Counted from the stretch's first letter, positions 53,535 through 62,178 are shown. The stretch: DNA of 64,000 bases from Candidatus Schekmanbacteria bacterium (GCA_016188575.1 JACPHN010000269.1:65098-129097), one strand, 5' to 3'. Numbers and translations: made by a program. The notes: generated by a model from the letters alone, not told the origin.

Positions 53535-55091
53535 TCACACGCGAGGGGTGATCGACGCAACGGCAATCGCTTTCGTGTGCGGCTTGACGCGTGCAGCTTC
53601 CGCCAGAACCAGGCCCGGAACCCAGAGGACCGTCTGTCCAATCGCCATGACCGCGACGCGCGTACGCAAGTTTTCCGGCACCCTTGTCTCGATAAACAAC
53701 CGCGAGAGCCGCCGAGCTCCCGGTGCGCCGAAGGGATGGATACGGTCACCCGGTTGTTTGCGCCGCAAGGCAACGGCGGCGCCAGCGAAGACATCGACAT
53801 CGAGATAGACTTGCCACGGCGCCTGGCGTCTTGCGAGCTCCGGAGAGAAATCCGCTGCCGGCCTGACCTCGATCACGACGTCCCAGGGCGCGGTGTCGCG
53901 GGCCGCGCCGGTGACGGCTGGCGGCGGCGTTGCCGCCAGCACCGCGCCCGCGGGGAGCGCCAGGCGGCAAGGGGGGAGAACGGTGATCACGGCCGCTCCT
54001 GCTCCCCCTCCTTCTGCGCCGGGCGGAGCCGCCTCCGAGGCCGCGCGGCGGGCGACGGTGAAAAGCTTTCCGGAGCGGTGCGCCGACCCTCCACCGGAAA
54101 GGTCGAAGCGGCGGGTGCGGCACGATTGACGCGACACCGCCTCATCCAGTGCGAGCACATCGCGGGATGCCGGCGATACTTCAAGTTCTTCCTCAACTAT
54201 TCGGGCCACAACGCGCCGCCGAATTGCCGGAGGTAGGGCTCGGAGCGCGGCGCACTCGAAGGTGATTCCGCCGGCTCCGTGCCGTTCGCCGCAAAGGGCG
54301 TCTCGCGCCTGTCGCGCCTGCTCGTCAAGCACCGTATCCTCATCGCGCAGCAGCGTCCCCAGCCGGCACAAGTGCTCCACGACGCGCGGATTCCTACCCG
54401 TCAACACGGGCATTACGACCGTTCTGAGCCAACCGCGGGCGTAGCGCGGGTCGCCGTTGCTCTCGTCGCGCTGAAAGGACTGGCCGAGCCGTTGCAGCGC
54501 ACAGAGGATTTCGCGTTTGCGGACCGGCAACATGGGCCGCAATACCGTGCCGGCCACGGGGTGCATCCCACCCAGGCCGCGTGTCCCACCGCGCAGCAAA
54601 ACGCGCATCAGAATCGTCTCGGCCTGGTCGTCGGCGGTATGGGCGAGCACCAGCCAGCCGGCGCCGACCTCGGCCACGACGCGCGCCAGCGCGCGCTGCC
54701 GCGCCCGGCGCCAGCGATCCTCGCTGCCGCCTTCGCGCCCGGCCGCGGCGATCTCCGCGCTGACGTCCACGACGCGCAGCTCCAAACCCAGGCGCGCGGC
54801 GAGGTCCCGGCAGAACCGCTCGTCCGCAGCCGACCCCACGGGGCGCACACCGTGAACGACGTGAGCGGCGGTGAGCTGTAGTCCCGGCCACGGGTCGGCG
54901 AAACCCTCGCCACGTGCCAGGCGCACTGCCGCACAAGCCAGCAGCACCGAGTCCGGACCTCCGGACAGTCCGACCACAGCATGGAAATCGCCGCCAGCGG
55001 CCGCAGCGCGAAACTGCGCTGCAACCAGGCGTTCGATGCGAACCAGGCACCCGCAACGCCGGTCATGAGGGGCGCTCGGCGCCATCGCCAT
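53535..55091 (-). CDS. tilS: tRNA(Ile)-lysidine synthase
   Basis: 518 residues. The PP-loop reads VGLSGGPDSVLLA (SGGPDS at 43-48); HTADDQAETILMRVLRGG-like HTADDQAETILMRVLLRGG and RPMLPVRKREI follow. The C-terminal TilS domain has QPGDRIHPFGAPGARRLSRLFIETRVPENLR. It converts cytidine 34 to lysidine in tRNA-Ile with ATP, essential for AUA decoding. Rich in Ala/Arg/Gly insertions compared with shorter homologues. It starts 17 bp after the STAS gene, so it is likely co-transcribed with it. Confidence 0.94.
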   Translation of the reverse strand: MAMAPSAPHDRRCGCLVRIERLVAAQFRAAAAGGDFHAVVGLSGGPDSVLLACAAVRLARGEGFADPWPGLQLTAAHVVHGVRPVGSAADERFCRDLAARLGLELRVVDVSAEIAAAGREGGSEDRWRRARQRALARVVAEVGAGWLVLAHTADDQAETILMRVLLRGGTRGLGGMHPVAGTVLRPMLPVRKREILCALQRLGQSFQRDESNGDPRYARGWLRTVVMPVLTGRNPRVVEHLCRLGTLLRDEDTVLDEQARQARDALCGERHGAGGITFECAALRALPPAIRRRVVARIVEEELEVSPASRDVLALDEAVSRQSCRTRRFDLSGGGSAHRSGKLFTVARRAASEAAPPGAEGGGAGAAVITVLPPCRLALPAGAVLAATPPPAVTGAARDTAPWDVVIEVRPAADFSPELARRQAPWQVYLDVDVFAGAAVALRRKQPGDRIHPFGAPGARRLSRLFIETRVPENLRTRVAVMAIGQTVLWVPGLVLAEAARVKPHTKAIAVASITPRV

Positions 55092-55108
55092 CGCCTCCGG
55101 CGAGGCGG

Positions 55109-55456
55109 TTACCGAAACTCTTTCAGGGCTTCGTCCTCTGATTCGTGGACGGTCCCGTACTCGGTCAGGCCGATCATCTTGAAGAGCTTCTCGTTCATCC
55201 GCGACAGATTCGAGTACTTGACCACGGCGCTACTCTTGGTGGCCTGTTCGATAAGCTCGAGGATCCCCGCGATTCCCATTGAGTTGATCTTCTTGACACC
55301 GGAGAAATTCAGCAGAATCTTCCTTCCTCCCTTGGCCAGGATATCGTGGAATGTCGGCACCATGGACTGGCGTGCTTCGAAATCAATATATCCGTTCGGG
55401 TACAGCACGGATACATCGTCCTTCTGTTGGATCTCAATCGAAAAATCGGCAGCCAT
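55109..55456 (-). CDS. STAS-domain anti-sigma-factor antagonist
   Basis: 115 residues, a single STAS domain: VSVLYPNGYIDFEARQSMVPTFHD, GGRKILLNFSGVKKINSMGIAGILELIEQA. The Ser in INSMG is at the usual phosphorylation site. It is co-oriented with the RsbW-like kinase gene upstream (17-bp gap), so the pair makes a partner-switch of RsbV/RsbW type. No sigma factor gene is present here. Confidence 0.9.
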   Translation of the reverse strand: MAADFSIEIQQKDDVSVLYPNGYIDFEARQSMVPTFHDILAKGGRKILLNFSGVKKINSMGIAGILELIEQATKSSAVVKYSNLSRMNEKLFKMIGLTEYGTVHESEDEALKEFR

Positions 55457-55472
55457 TTCTCTTGCAGCCCCC

Positions 55473-55895
55473 CTATTGTTGATCGGCGGTGGACTTGTAT
55501 TTTTTCATCTCCACCTTTGTCCCAGATGGTTCTGCCTGAGAAATCTGGATCTCGTCCATGAGCTGCTCGATCAGCATCAGCCCCCAGCCTCTCTTGTATT
55601 CGCTATTGAGCTTGCTGCTTATTGTCGGATTGTGATCCACTTCCTCAGGACTAAATCCCTCGCCCTTATCTTCCACGGAGATCTGCAAGAAATTCTCCGT
55701 TGCCGTGAAGGTCACCGTGAAATAGTCATTGAAGCACTTGCTATACTCGATAGCGTTTATGCACGCCTCGCCGAGAGCGGTTTCTATTTCTTCGATTTCC
55801 TCTTCGCTGAAACCCGATAGCTCGGCGACCTGTCGTGCGACGGCCTCCGCAACAAGCTCATTCTTGAAGACGGTCGGCAGCTCGACGCGAATCGA
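55473..55895 (-). CDS. RsbW-type serine kinase/anti-sigma factor
   Basis: 140 residues with a GHKL ATPase fold: ELSGFSEEEIEEIETALGEACINAIEYSKC has the N-box, VEDKGEGFSPEE the G1 box and KRGWGLMLIEQLMDEIQI the G2 box. In the known system it phosphorylates the STAS partner and sequesters a sigma factor. The start at 55895 (MSIRVELP) has GAAAGAGATATG. Lower G+C than its neighbours. It is the first gene of a minus-strand run that leads through tilS, ftsH, folP, cdaA and cdaR. Confidence 0.9.
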   Translation of the reverse strand, partial: SIRVELPTVFKNELVAEAVARQVAELSGFSEEEIEEIETALGEACINAIEYSKCFNDYFTVTFTATENFLQISVEDKGEGFSPEEVDHNPTISSKLNSEYKRGWGLMLIEQLMDEIQISQAEPSGTKVEMKKYKSTADQQ

Positions 55896-56030
55896 CATAT
55901 CTCTTTCGGTCCAGGTGTCACCCATCGGTACGTGAATCCTCGGGGAAAATGTGCCGAATCTGGCAATGCGATGGCTGTTGACCTTCGATACTAGGTCCGC
56001 AGGGTGATGTCGTCAACCCTTCGCGTGGTC

Positions 56031-56082
56031 CTGAATCCACCGCGCATTCACCCTCGGCACGACCGTGCCCCTCCGCCCCTCC
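56031..56082 (-). repeat. Palindromic repeat family, partial copy H at a pseudogene break
   Basis: On the plus strand it begins CTGAATCCACCGCG and includes CCTCGGCACGACCGTGCCCC. It ends at the point where the ABC ATPase fragment loses similarity. Confidence 0.65.
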
Positions 56083-56268
56083 TTGCAGCGCCTCGGACGC
56101 CGAGTCGAGGTTGCCGGTCGGCTCGTCCAGCAGCAGGATGCGGGGCTCGTTGGCGAGCGCGCGCGCCACCGCGACCCGCTGCTGCTGCCCACCGGAGAGC
56201 GCCGCGGGCAGCAAGGTCGCCCGGTCCGCCAAGCCGACCGAAGCGAGCAGCGCCAGGGCGCGGGCGTG
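56083..56268 (-). pseudogene. Truncated ABC-transporter ATPase (LolD/MacB-like)
   Basis: About 60 residues remain: [55 protein letters not shown], that is, the signature motif (LSGGQQQR) and Walker B (LLLDEP) of a LolD/MacB-like ATPase. The Walker A half is absent, and after NLDSAS the frame reads into repeat copy H. The fragment starts right after the FtsX-like fragment at 56269. It cannot make a working ATPase. Confidence 0.75.
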
Positions 56269-56770
56269 TTACCGGTCGTGCCCGTTGCCACCCAACCAGA
56301 GCGCCAGACCGATGGACAGACCGAGTGTCCACAGCAGACTGCGACCGTCGACGGCAGGCATCGGCGACTGCCGCAGCGCCGCGGTGAGGGGGTTGTCGGT
56401 CAGATAGGGACCAAGCACTGCCGCGCCAGCCACGCCGATCAGAGCCCCAAGAGCTCCGCCACGCGCGCCATACGATCCCGACTCCAACAGGAACGCCGCG
56501 AACAGGGTGCGCCGCGTGCTCCCCACGGCCTGCAGGATGCCGATCTCTCGGCGTCGCTCGTGGACGGCAGCAAGCAACGTGTTGACGATACCGAACGCCG
56601 CCGCGACTACCCCCACGGCCGCCACCGCCTGCATGGCGGCGCTCACCGTGCCGACGATGGCCAGGATTGAGGCGAGGAGTTGCTTGGCCGATCGCCACAC
56701 GGCCACGGGTGAAGACGAACCGCCCCTTGCGGCGCAGCAGGTTCCGCCAGACCCGTTTCCCGAGGTTCAT
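56269..56770 (-). pseudogene. Internally deleted and frameshifted FtsX-type permease
   Basis: An ATG at 56770 begins MNLGKRVWRNLLRRKGRF, the typical start of an FtsX/MacB permease. After about 22 codons the similarity jumps to another frame with the C-terminal permease half (SAAMQAVAAVGVVAAAFGIVNTLLAAVHERRREIGILQAVGSTRRTLFAAFLLES). The long periplasmic region in between is missing. It begins 10 bp after the stop of the OB-fold-like gene, so an exporter operon has decayed here. Confidence 0.75.
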
Positions 56771-56780
56771 CCACGCCTCG

Positions 56781-57284
56781 CTATTTGATGGAGCCGAGGT
56801 TCTCGATGCTGTCCGCTTCCAGGTACACGAGGCTCTCCCCCGCCACGATCTTGCCGCGGACGTGCAGCTCATCCCACGGCTCGGGCAACGGCGCGGTGGT
56901 CTTGACCGACAGCGTCTTTTTGGCACAGTGAAGCTCCCGGCACATCCGCGCTTCGCGGGTGTCGATCATGGCGAACGTGCCGGGATACTTCTGCGGTACA
57001 AATGCCATGACGCCTCGCACGTGGATGGTGCCCTGGAAGCCTTTCGGGTCGGTGGCGACGTCGTCGACGTGCAGCGCGTCATCGGGCTGCGAAGGGGAAC
57101 CACCGCCGAGAAATGCAGGCAGGTCTGGAAGGTGCCCATCTCCGATTGCCAGGAGCACACCTAGGACGAGCGCCGCACGAGCGGCGGCAACGATTGCGAT
57201 GGCCGGCGCCCACCGCCGGCGCCTGCGGGTCGCCCCTCCGGAGACACTTTGCTGGGGATCATTGTCCCGACTCGTCACGGTCAT
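56781..57284 (-). CDS. Single-pass membrane protein with a small periplasmic domain, hypothetical
   Basis: 167 residues from an ATG at 57284 after AAAGGAG. A basic cytoplasmic start (TRRRRRW), one membrane helix (IAIVAAARAALVLGVLLAIG) and an outer domain with DPKGFQGTIHVRGVMAFVPQKYPGTFAMIDTREARMCRELHCAKKTLSVK. The tail, PWDELHVRGKIV, resembles an OB-fold of the kind used in metal or cytochrome assembly. Cys in MCRELHC could bind a metal. It sits between an ArsR regulator and an exporter that is now broken, so it was probably part of a metal-related system. Confidence 0.65.
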   Translation of the reverse strand: MTVTSRDNDPQQSVSGGATRRRRRWAPAIAIVAAARAALVLGVLLAIGDGHLPDLPAFLGGGSPSQPDDALHVDDVATDPKGFQGTIHVRGVMAFVPQKYPGTFAMIDTREARMCRELHCAKKTLSVKTTAPLPEPWDELHVRGKIVAGESLVYLEADSIENLGSIK

Positions 57285-57335
57285 GAACCACAGCTCCTTT
57301 GCACATTGGAGACGCAAAAAACGCCGTTGCCGCAC

Positions 57336-57749
57336 TCACGCACTGGCACCCGGTGCGCGCTCGGCCTCGCGCATCGCGATTGTTGGTTCATCCTCGTGCG
57401 GGCGCGCGGCACCTGTGTCTTCAAGCAGGCACACGCCCGCCTCGAGGAGCAGGGGGACGCAGGGGTCGACAATGCGATAGTAAATCGACTGGCCCTGGCG
57501 GCGGGTGGACAGGATCCGGCGGTCGGCCAGGCTGCGCAACTGATTCGACGCGGCCTGCACACTGATCTCGGCCTCATCGGCAAGCTCCATGACGCATCGC
57601 TCGGGAGCTTGCAACAGCGCGTGGAGCAGGCGAAGGCGGGCAGGGTTGGCAAAGACGCGAAATATCTCGACGAGCCGTGCGGCACGGGCTGGATCCAGGG
57701 GCGCGGCGGGTGGTTTTCTTGCGGGACACCAGGAACGCTTGGCAGGCAT
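57336..57749 (-). CDS. ArsR/SmtB-family metal sensor
   Basis: 137 residues. The winged HTH reads FRVFANPARLRLLHALLQAPERCVMELADEAEISVQAASNQLRSLADRRILSTRRQGQSIYYRIVD. Cys in ERCVMEL lies at the usual alpha-3 metal site, and a later Cys in EAGVCLLED may add a second ligand, as in CmtR/ArsR-like sensors. AGGAGG precedes the ATG at 57749. A 20-bp perfect palindrome sits 27 bp upstream, so it likely represses itself and the OB-fold/exporter genes until a metal binds. Confidence 0.88.
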   Translation of the reverse strand: MPAKRSWCPARKPPAAPLDPARAARLVEIFRVFANPARLRLLHALLQAPERCVMELADEAEISVQAASNQLRSLADRRILSTRRQGQSIYYRIVDPCVPLLLEAGVCLLEDTGAARPHEDEPTIAMREAERAPGASA

Positions 57750-57775
57750 GGTAGAGCACCTCCTGAAGGTTCATC

Positions 57776-57795
57776 CATGATTACATGTAATCATG
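57776..57795. promoter_or_regulatory. Perfect 20-bp palindrome, ArsR operator
   Basis: CATGATTACATGTAATCATG reads the same on both strands. It lies upstream of the arsR-like start; on the minus strand TTGCAT and TAATCA with a 16-bp spacer give a weak promoter whose spacer and -10 are covered by the palindrome. A/T-rich dyads of this form are typical ArsR/SmtB operators. Confidence 0.7.
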
Positions 57796-57895
57796 TAGAA
57801 TGCAAGGCGCTCGCGTCTCCTGCCTTCACCGAGGGAGGTGGCGGCGAACGCGCCGGCGGGGTACGATCGGGTGGCGTCCATGAAGGAGATCGACA

Positions 57896-58924
57896 ATGCG
57901 CATTGTGTTCATGGGGACTCCGGAATTCGCGGTACCGACACTGAATCGTATCGCCGGCAGTGTCGACCACGCCGTGGTGGCGGTGTACACGCGGCCGGAT
58001 CGGCCCGCCGGTCGAGCGCTGCGGCTGCGCCCGTCACCGGTGAAGGAGGCCGCGCTCCGACTGGGTTTGCGCATCGAGCAGCCCGAACGGCTGCGGGGGC
58101 CGGCCGCTGAGGACATGGTCCTGGACCTTACCAGCCACGGCGCCGAGGCGATTGTGGTGGTCGCCTACGGCCTGATCATCCCGCAGCGGATATTCGACGC
58201 GCCGCCATACGGGACGGTGAATCTGCACCCCTCGCTCCTGCCACGCCACCGGGGGGCGGCCCCCATCGAGCGGGCGATCCTGGCGGGCGATGCCCGGACC
58301 GGCGTCACCACGATGCGCATCGATGCGGGGATCGATACCGGCGCGATCCTCGAGCAGCAGGACGTGCCCATCTTGCCGCACGAGACCAGCGGCGAGCTGC
58401 GCACGCGCCTTGCGGAGCTCGGCGCGGAGCTGGTTATGAGCACGCTGGCTGCGCTCGGAGCCGGCCACCTCGTGGCTCGTCCCCAGACGAGCGGCGAGGA
58501 AACGTATGCGGAGAAGGTAGGCAAGGCGGATTGCGCGCTCGACTTCAGTGGTAGCGCCGAGCAGGTGGCACGCATCGTGCGAGCCCTGTCGCCCGAGCCT
58601 GGCGCGTGCTGCCTCCTGGTGCGGGGTGCCGGCGCGGGGACGGCGCCGGCGGCGAGCGCCCGGCCGCTCCGCGTCAAGCTCCTGCGGGCGACCGCCGGGG
58701 CGCCGGTACCGCCTGCGGGGGCTGCTTTGCCCGGAACGATCGTGCGTGCGGATTCCAAGGGCAGCGACCTCGTCGTCGCCTGCGGTGACGGCAGGACAGT
58801 GGTCGTTACCGCGCTGCAACCCGAAGGGAAGCGACCGCAAGACGGCGGCTCGTTTGTCCGCGGCTATCGAGTGGGGCGCGGCGACCAATTCGTTTCGTTA
58901 GCGAGCGAGGCCAGCCATGCATGA
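57896..58924 (+). CDS. fmt: Methionyl-tRNA formyltransferase
   Basis: 342 residues. MRIVFMGTPEFAVPTL, YTRPDRPAGRALRLRPSPVKEAAL, VVVAYGLIIPQRIFD, NLHPSLLPRHRGAAPIERAILAGD (SLLP and formyl-folate site), and DTGAILEQ match Fmt. The C-terminal OB domain starts near 220. It adds a formyl group to initiator Met-tRNA. AAGGAGATCGACA precedes the start. It overlaps rsmB by 8 bp. The usual upstream partner def is not present. Confidence 0.95.
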   Translation: MRIVFMGTPEFAVPTLNRIAGSVDHAVVAVYTRPDRPAGRALRLRPSPVKEAALRLGLRIEQPERLRGPAAEDMVLDLTSHGAEAIVVVAYGLIIPQRIFDAPPYGTVNLHPSLLPRHRGAAPIERAILAGDARTGVTTMRIDAGIDTGAILEQQDVPILPHETSGELRTRLAELGAELVMSTLAALGAGHLVARPQTSGEETYAEKVGKADCALDFSGSAEQVARIVRALSPEPGACCLLVRGAGAGTAPAASARPLRVKLLRATAGAPVPPAGAALPGTIVRADSKGSDLVVACGDGRTVVVTALQPEGKRPQDGGSFVRGYRVGRGDQFVSLASEASHA

Positions 58925-60368
58925 ACCTGCAGGTGCTCCGCACCCCAACGACGTCGCCAGCGACCCGGAAAGGCAGCGCCGCCTCCGCGACGCCGCGCAT
59001 CGCAAGCGCCGGCGCGTGGACCCGCGAATCGTGGCAGCGAACATGCTGGTTCTGGCCGAGAAGCTCGGCAGCCTGGACGATTCGGCCATGGAGGCCGAGC
59101 TCGACAGAGCGCGGTTCCCGGAGAAGGACCGGCGCTTCGTCATTCAGCTCGTGCGCGGAGCGCTTCGCCATCAGGCTCGACTCGACGCGGCCTGGACGCG
59201 GTACTCGCATCGCCCCGTCTACGCCGTTCATCCGCTGGTCCGCGCGGCGATGCGCATCGGCTCGTTTCAACTGCTGCACCTCTCGCGGGTGCCCGCCTAC
59301 GCGGCCGTCGACGCTTCCGTGCGCCTGGTCAAGAGCAAGCTCGGCAGCGGCGTCGGCGGCTTCGTCAACGGGGTGCTCCGCAAAGTCGCCGAGAAAGGCT
59401 TCACCGCCACGCTTCCTGAGCGCGTTGACGGGCCGCTGGCGTACTGCGTACAAACGCTGTCCTTCCCCGCCTGGCTCGTTGAACGGTGGCGCCAGCGCTA
59501 TGGAGACGAGTGCTGCATGAACCTGTGCGAAACGCTCAATGAGCGCGCGGCTCCAACCCTTCGCGTGAACGTCACCAAATCGCCGCCCGCTGCAGTAATT
59601 GCGGAGCTTGCCGCCGAGAATATCGCGGCGGCTCCCGGCCGCTACAGCCCGGTGGCGCTGACCACCGCGCGGCTCGGGCCGGTGCTGGGTTCGGCGGCCC
59701 ACGCCTCGGGATTGGTGACGATTCAGGGCGAAGCATCGCAGTTGGTCGGGCTGCTGGCGCGCCAGGGCCGCGGCGACAGCGTGCTGGAGATGTGCGCCGG
59801 CGTCGGCGGCAAGTCTTTTCATGCGCTCGAACGCGCGCACGGAGAGCTCAGACTCACGACCGCGGACATGTCGCCCGGGAGGCTGACGCGGATGCTGGGG
59901 GAGGCCGCGCGGCTCGGGTTGCCGCTCCCGGCACGGGTCGCCATGGACATGCGCGAGATCCCGCCAAGCTGGGCGCGACGCTTCAATTGTGTGCTGCTGG
60001 ACGCGCCATGCTCGACCTTCGGGGCGATCCGCAAGCACCCGGACGTGAAATGGCGTCCCGAGGAGCGGCTCGCCGATGTGCGCCGTGATCAGCAAAGCCT
60101 GGTCGCGGCCGCGCTGGAGGCCGTAAAGCCCGGTGGCGAGGTCGTGTACAGCGTGTGCAGTTGCGAGTCCGAGGAGGTTGAGGAGATCCTCGACTTCGCC
60201 GTCTCGGGGCGAGCAGGATCACGCCGGTGCCGCGCCGTGGATCTGCGCGAGCGGCTACCGGAATCCTGCCACGCCGCGCTGCTGCCGCGCCCCTCTCTGC
60301 TGCAAACCTGGCCAGGGGCGCTGGAGCTCGACGGTATGAGCGCCTTTGTCTTGGAGGTCACGGCGTAG
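58917..60368 (+). CDS. rsmB: 16S rRNA m5C967 methyltransferase
   Basis: 483 residues. An N-terminal NusB-like domain (about 35-170: AANMLVLAEKLGSLDD...RRFVIQLVRGALRHQ) is followed by the methyltransferase with SAM loop VLEMCAGVGGKSFHALE, the two catalytic Cys regions LLDAPCSTFGAIRKHPDVKW and VVYSVCSCESEEVEE. It methylates C967 of 16S rRNA. The fmt-rsmB order is common. It overlaps fmt, so translation is coupled. The extra basic N-terminus (RKRRRVDPR) is ordinary. Confidence 0.94.
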   Translation: MHEPAGAPHPNDVASDPERQRRLRDAAHRKRRRVDPRIVAANMLVLAEKLGSLDDSAMEAELDRARFPEKDRRFVIQLVRGALRHQARLDAAWTRYSHRPVYAVHPLVRAAMRIGSFQLLHLSRVPAYAAVDASVRLVKSKLGSGVGGFVNGVLRKVAEKGFTATLPERVDGPLAYCVQTLSFPAWLVERWRQRYGDECCMNLCETLNERAAPTLRVNVTKSPPAAVIAELAAENIAAAPGRYSPVALTTARLGPVLGSAAHASGLVTIQGEASQLVGLLARQGRGDSVLEMCAGVGGKSFHALERAHGELRLTTADMSPGRLTRMLGEAARLGLPLPARVAMDMREIPPSWARRFNCVLLDAPCSTFGAIRKHPDVKWRPEERLADVRRDQQSLVAAALEAVKPGGEVVYSVCSCESEEVEEILDFAVSGRAGSRRCRAVDLRERLPESCHAALLPRPSLLQTWPGALELDGMSAFVLEVTA

Positions 60369-60372
60369 CTAC

Positions 60373-60428
60373 CCTGAATGCACCGCCCCTTCGGCCCTCC
60401 CCCCGTGTGCGGGGGAAGGTGAGGTCGG
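60373..60428 (+). repeat. Palindromic repeat family, partial copy G
   Basis: CTGAATGCACCGCC end, then directly the hairpin CCTCCCCCCGTGTGCGGGGG followed by AGGTGAGGT. Most of both arms is missing. It fills the 116-bp gap between rsmB and the convergent response-regulator gene. Confidence 0.6.
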
Positions 60429-60484
60429 AGGTCTTCGTGATGCGGTTTCTGCGCAACTTGCAGCCAGACTGGCGGAGGTTCAGG

Positions 60485-61855
60485 TTACGCTCCGAGCTTG
60501 TAGCCGACAATCTTGAGCTGGAGATTCAGCGCCTTGTCGTCGGGGTTCAGACTGTGGGCCTTCTGCCAGATGTCGCGCGCGGCGCCGAGGTCACCGGCGC
60601 GGTAGGCGTCGTATCCCCGTTCAAACAGCTCGAAGAATTCCTTTCGGGTCGTGTCGTCACGCTGCGTATGGCGGCTCTTGAGAATCGCTACCTTTTCGTT
60701 CACCTCGTCCGTAACCGCGGCGTGCTGGTCATCGATGAGAGCGTCCAGGTAGTAGCGATCGAGATTGTCAGGGGCCGTCGTTTTTTTCATGAGAACGCTG
60801 CCATCGAGAAGCACGACGGTGCGAATCTGCACCTCGGGGCGCGACGCGAACTCCGTTTGAATCTGAAAAACGCGATGGTCGAGCCGCACGGCGGAAAGCT
60901 TCCCCATGGGCTTCTCAAAAGCTGGGTGCAGCACACCGAAGGGTTGCGGTCCCGCAGTCGGCGGCGACGCCGGCAGCGCGCTCTCCGGCTCCGGCCTGAC
61001 TGCCGCTACCGCAACTTCCGCCGCCGCGGGGCTTGCTGCCGGGGCGACGGGAGCGGTCTCCTCCACCGCAGCGCCGGCACCCGGCTCGACATCCTCCCGC
61101 TCTTCGAGGTGAGGCTCCGGAGCCGCTGCTGCCGTTGCTTTGGACATCGAGAGCTCGCCGGGCGCAATAAACAGCTCCGCGCCGCGCGGCTCGGGACGGA
61201 TCGCACGCCCGCCGGCGGCGCCAGAGGCGACGTCCTCGAGCGCGCCGAAGTCGAGAGTGACGCTGCGAATGACAAACGTGCCCTCGTGCAGATCGTTCAG
61301 CATCGCAAGCTGCGCCGTCGGGTTGGCGAGCTTCTTGAGCACCACGTCGCCGCCCTTGAACTCCAGCGAGACGGCGGTGCTCGGCGCCTGAAACTCCACC
61401 TCCCCCGTGAGCCCATGGCGATCGCAGAATTGCAGCACCTTGGGAAACGGAAAGCGGCTGAGATCTCCACGAAAGAGCGCCGCGGAATACCGCTTGCGAC
61501 GTTCCAGGATGTTGCGCACCTTGGCTTCCAGCAGGGACGGCGAAAAAGGCTTGACCAGGTAATCGTCAACGCCCATGTCGAGGCCGCGCACGATGTCGTC
61601 GACCGCCGACAGCGCGGTTAGAAAGACGAACGGAATCAGGCGGTGACCATAGCGCGCGGAGACCGCATCCTTGAGCGCGAAGCCGCTCATGTCCGGCATC
61701 ATGATGTCGGAAATGATGAGCTCCGGTAGATCCGTTGCCAGCGAAGCGAGCGCTTCCGCGCCGCGCGAAAAGGCCTTGACCTCGTAGCCCGCGCATTCGA
61801 GCAGATCCTGCAGCATGACGAGAATGTTGCGCTCGTCGTCGATGACGTAGATCAC
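60485..61855 (-). CDS. Response regulator with a DUF4388-type domain and helical tail
   Basis: 456 residues. Residues 1-125 are a receiver: VIDDERN, phosphoacceptor D50 (IISDIMMP), T80 and K102 (VKPF). Residues 130-215 look like a DUF4388/PATAN domain (FPFPKVLQFCDRHGLTGEVEFQAPSTAVSLEFKGGDVV), followed by an Ala/Pro/Glu linker (about 235-310) and a C-terminal domain with a TPR-like end (GYDAYRAGDLGAARDIWQKAHSLNPDDKALNLQL). There is no DNA-binding domain, so output must be through protein contact. No cognate kinase is adjacent; the hybrid kinase at 8329 lies far away. Confidence 0.82.
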   Translation of the reverse strand: MIYVIDDERNILVMLQDLLECAGYEVKAFSRGAEALASLATDLPELIISDIMMPDMSGFALKDAVSARYGHRLIPFVFLTALSAVDDIVRGLDMGVDDYLVKPFSPSLLEAKVRNILERRKRYSAALFRGDLSRFPFPKVLQFCDRHGLTGEVEFQAPSTAVSLEFKGGDVVLKKLANPTAQLAMLNDLHEGTFVIRSVTLDFGALEDVASGAAGGRAIRPEPRGAELFIAPGELSMSKATAAAAPEPHLEEREDVEPGAGAAVEETAPVAPAASPAAAEVAVAAVRPEPESALPASPPTAGPQPFGVLHPAFEKPMGKLSAVRLDHRVFQIQTEFASRPEVQIRTVVLLDGSVLMKKTTAPDNLDRYYLDALIDDQHAAVTDEVNEKVAILKSRHTQRDDTTRKEFFELFERGYDAYRAGDLGAARDIWQKAHSLNPDDKALNLQLKIVGYKLGA

Positions 61856-62140
61856 GGTGGACCTCCGGCGTGGTGATCGGGAGATGGTGGGGCCTCGTAC
61901 GGCGCAGTCATGTCGTAGCGGTCCTTCAGTATCGGGTCACGGAGCCACGGATGCAAGCGGCCGCGCGCACGGACTCAACCGATGAGCTGACCGGGTCCCA
62001 TAGTGGGCCATGGCAGATTGGCAAGCGGCTCTGGAGGGTGCGGTCGGCCGTCGGCGCTCCAACCTGCGAAGCCGGGATGGTGCCCGTGGCCGGTCGGCAG
62101 GGTCGACGCGTGGCGGGGCGCCTGGTCGGTACGGTTTGGG
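61856..62140. other. Non-coding gap downstream of the protease
   Basis: About 285 bp between the response-regulator start and the terminator hairpin. Open frames on both strands lack ribosome sites and recognisable products. I looked here for a template repeat rich in AAC triplets and did not find one. Confidence 0.5.
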
Positions 62141-62178
62141 AAAAATTTTCGGCTCGCCACCGCTCGCGGCGGCGAGCC
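62141..62178 (-). terminator. Hairpin with U-tract after the subtilase gene
   Basis: GGCTCGCC (62151-62158) pairs with GGCGAGCC (62171-62178); on the minus strand the stem is followed by AAAATTTTT (rc of 62141-62149). It is a good intrinsic terminator. It also lies about 50-90 bp after the candidate DGR variable region, where retrohoming hairpins occur, so a second role is possible. Confidence 0.55.
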
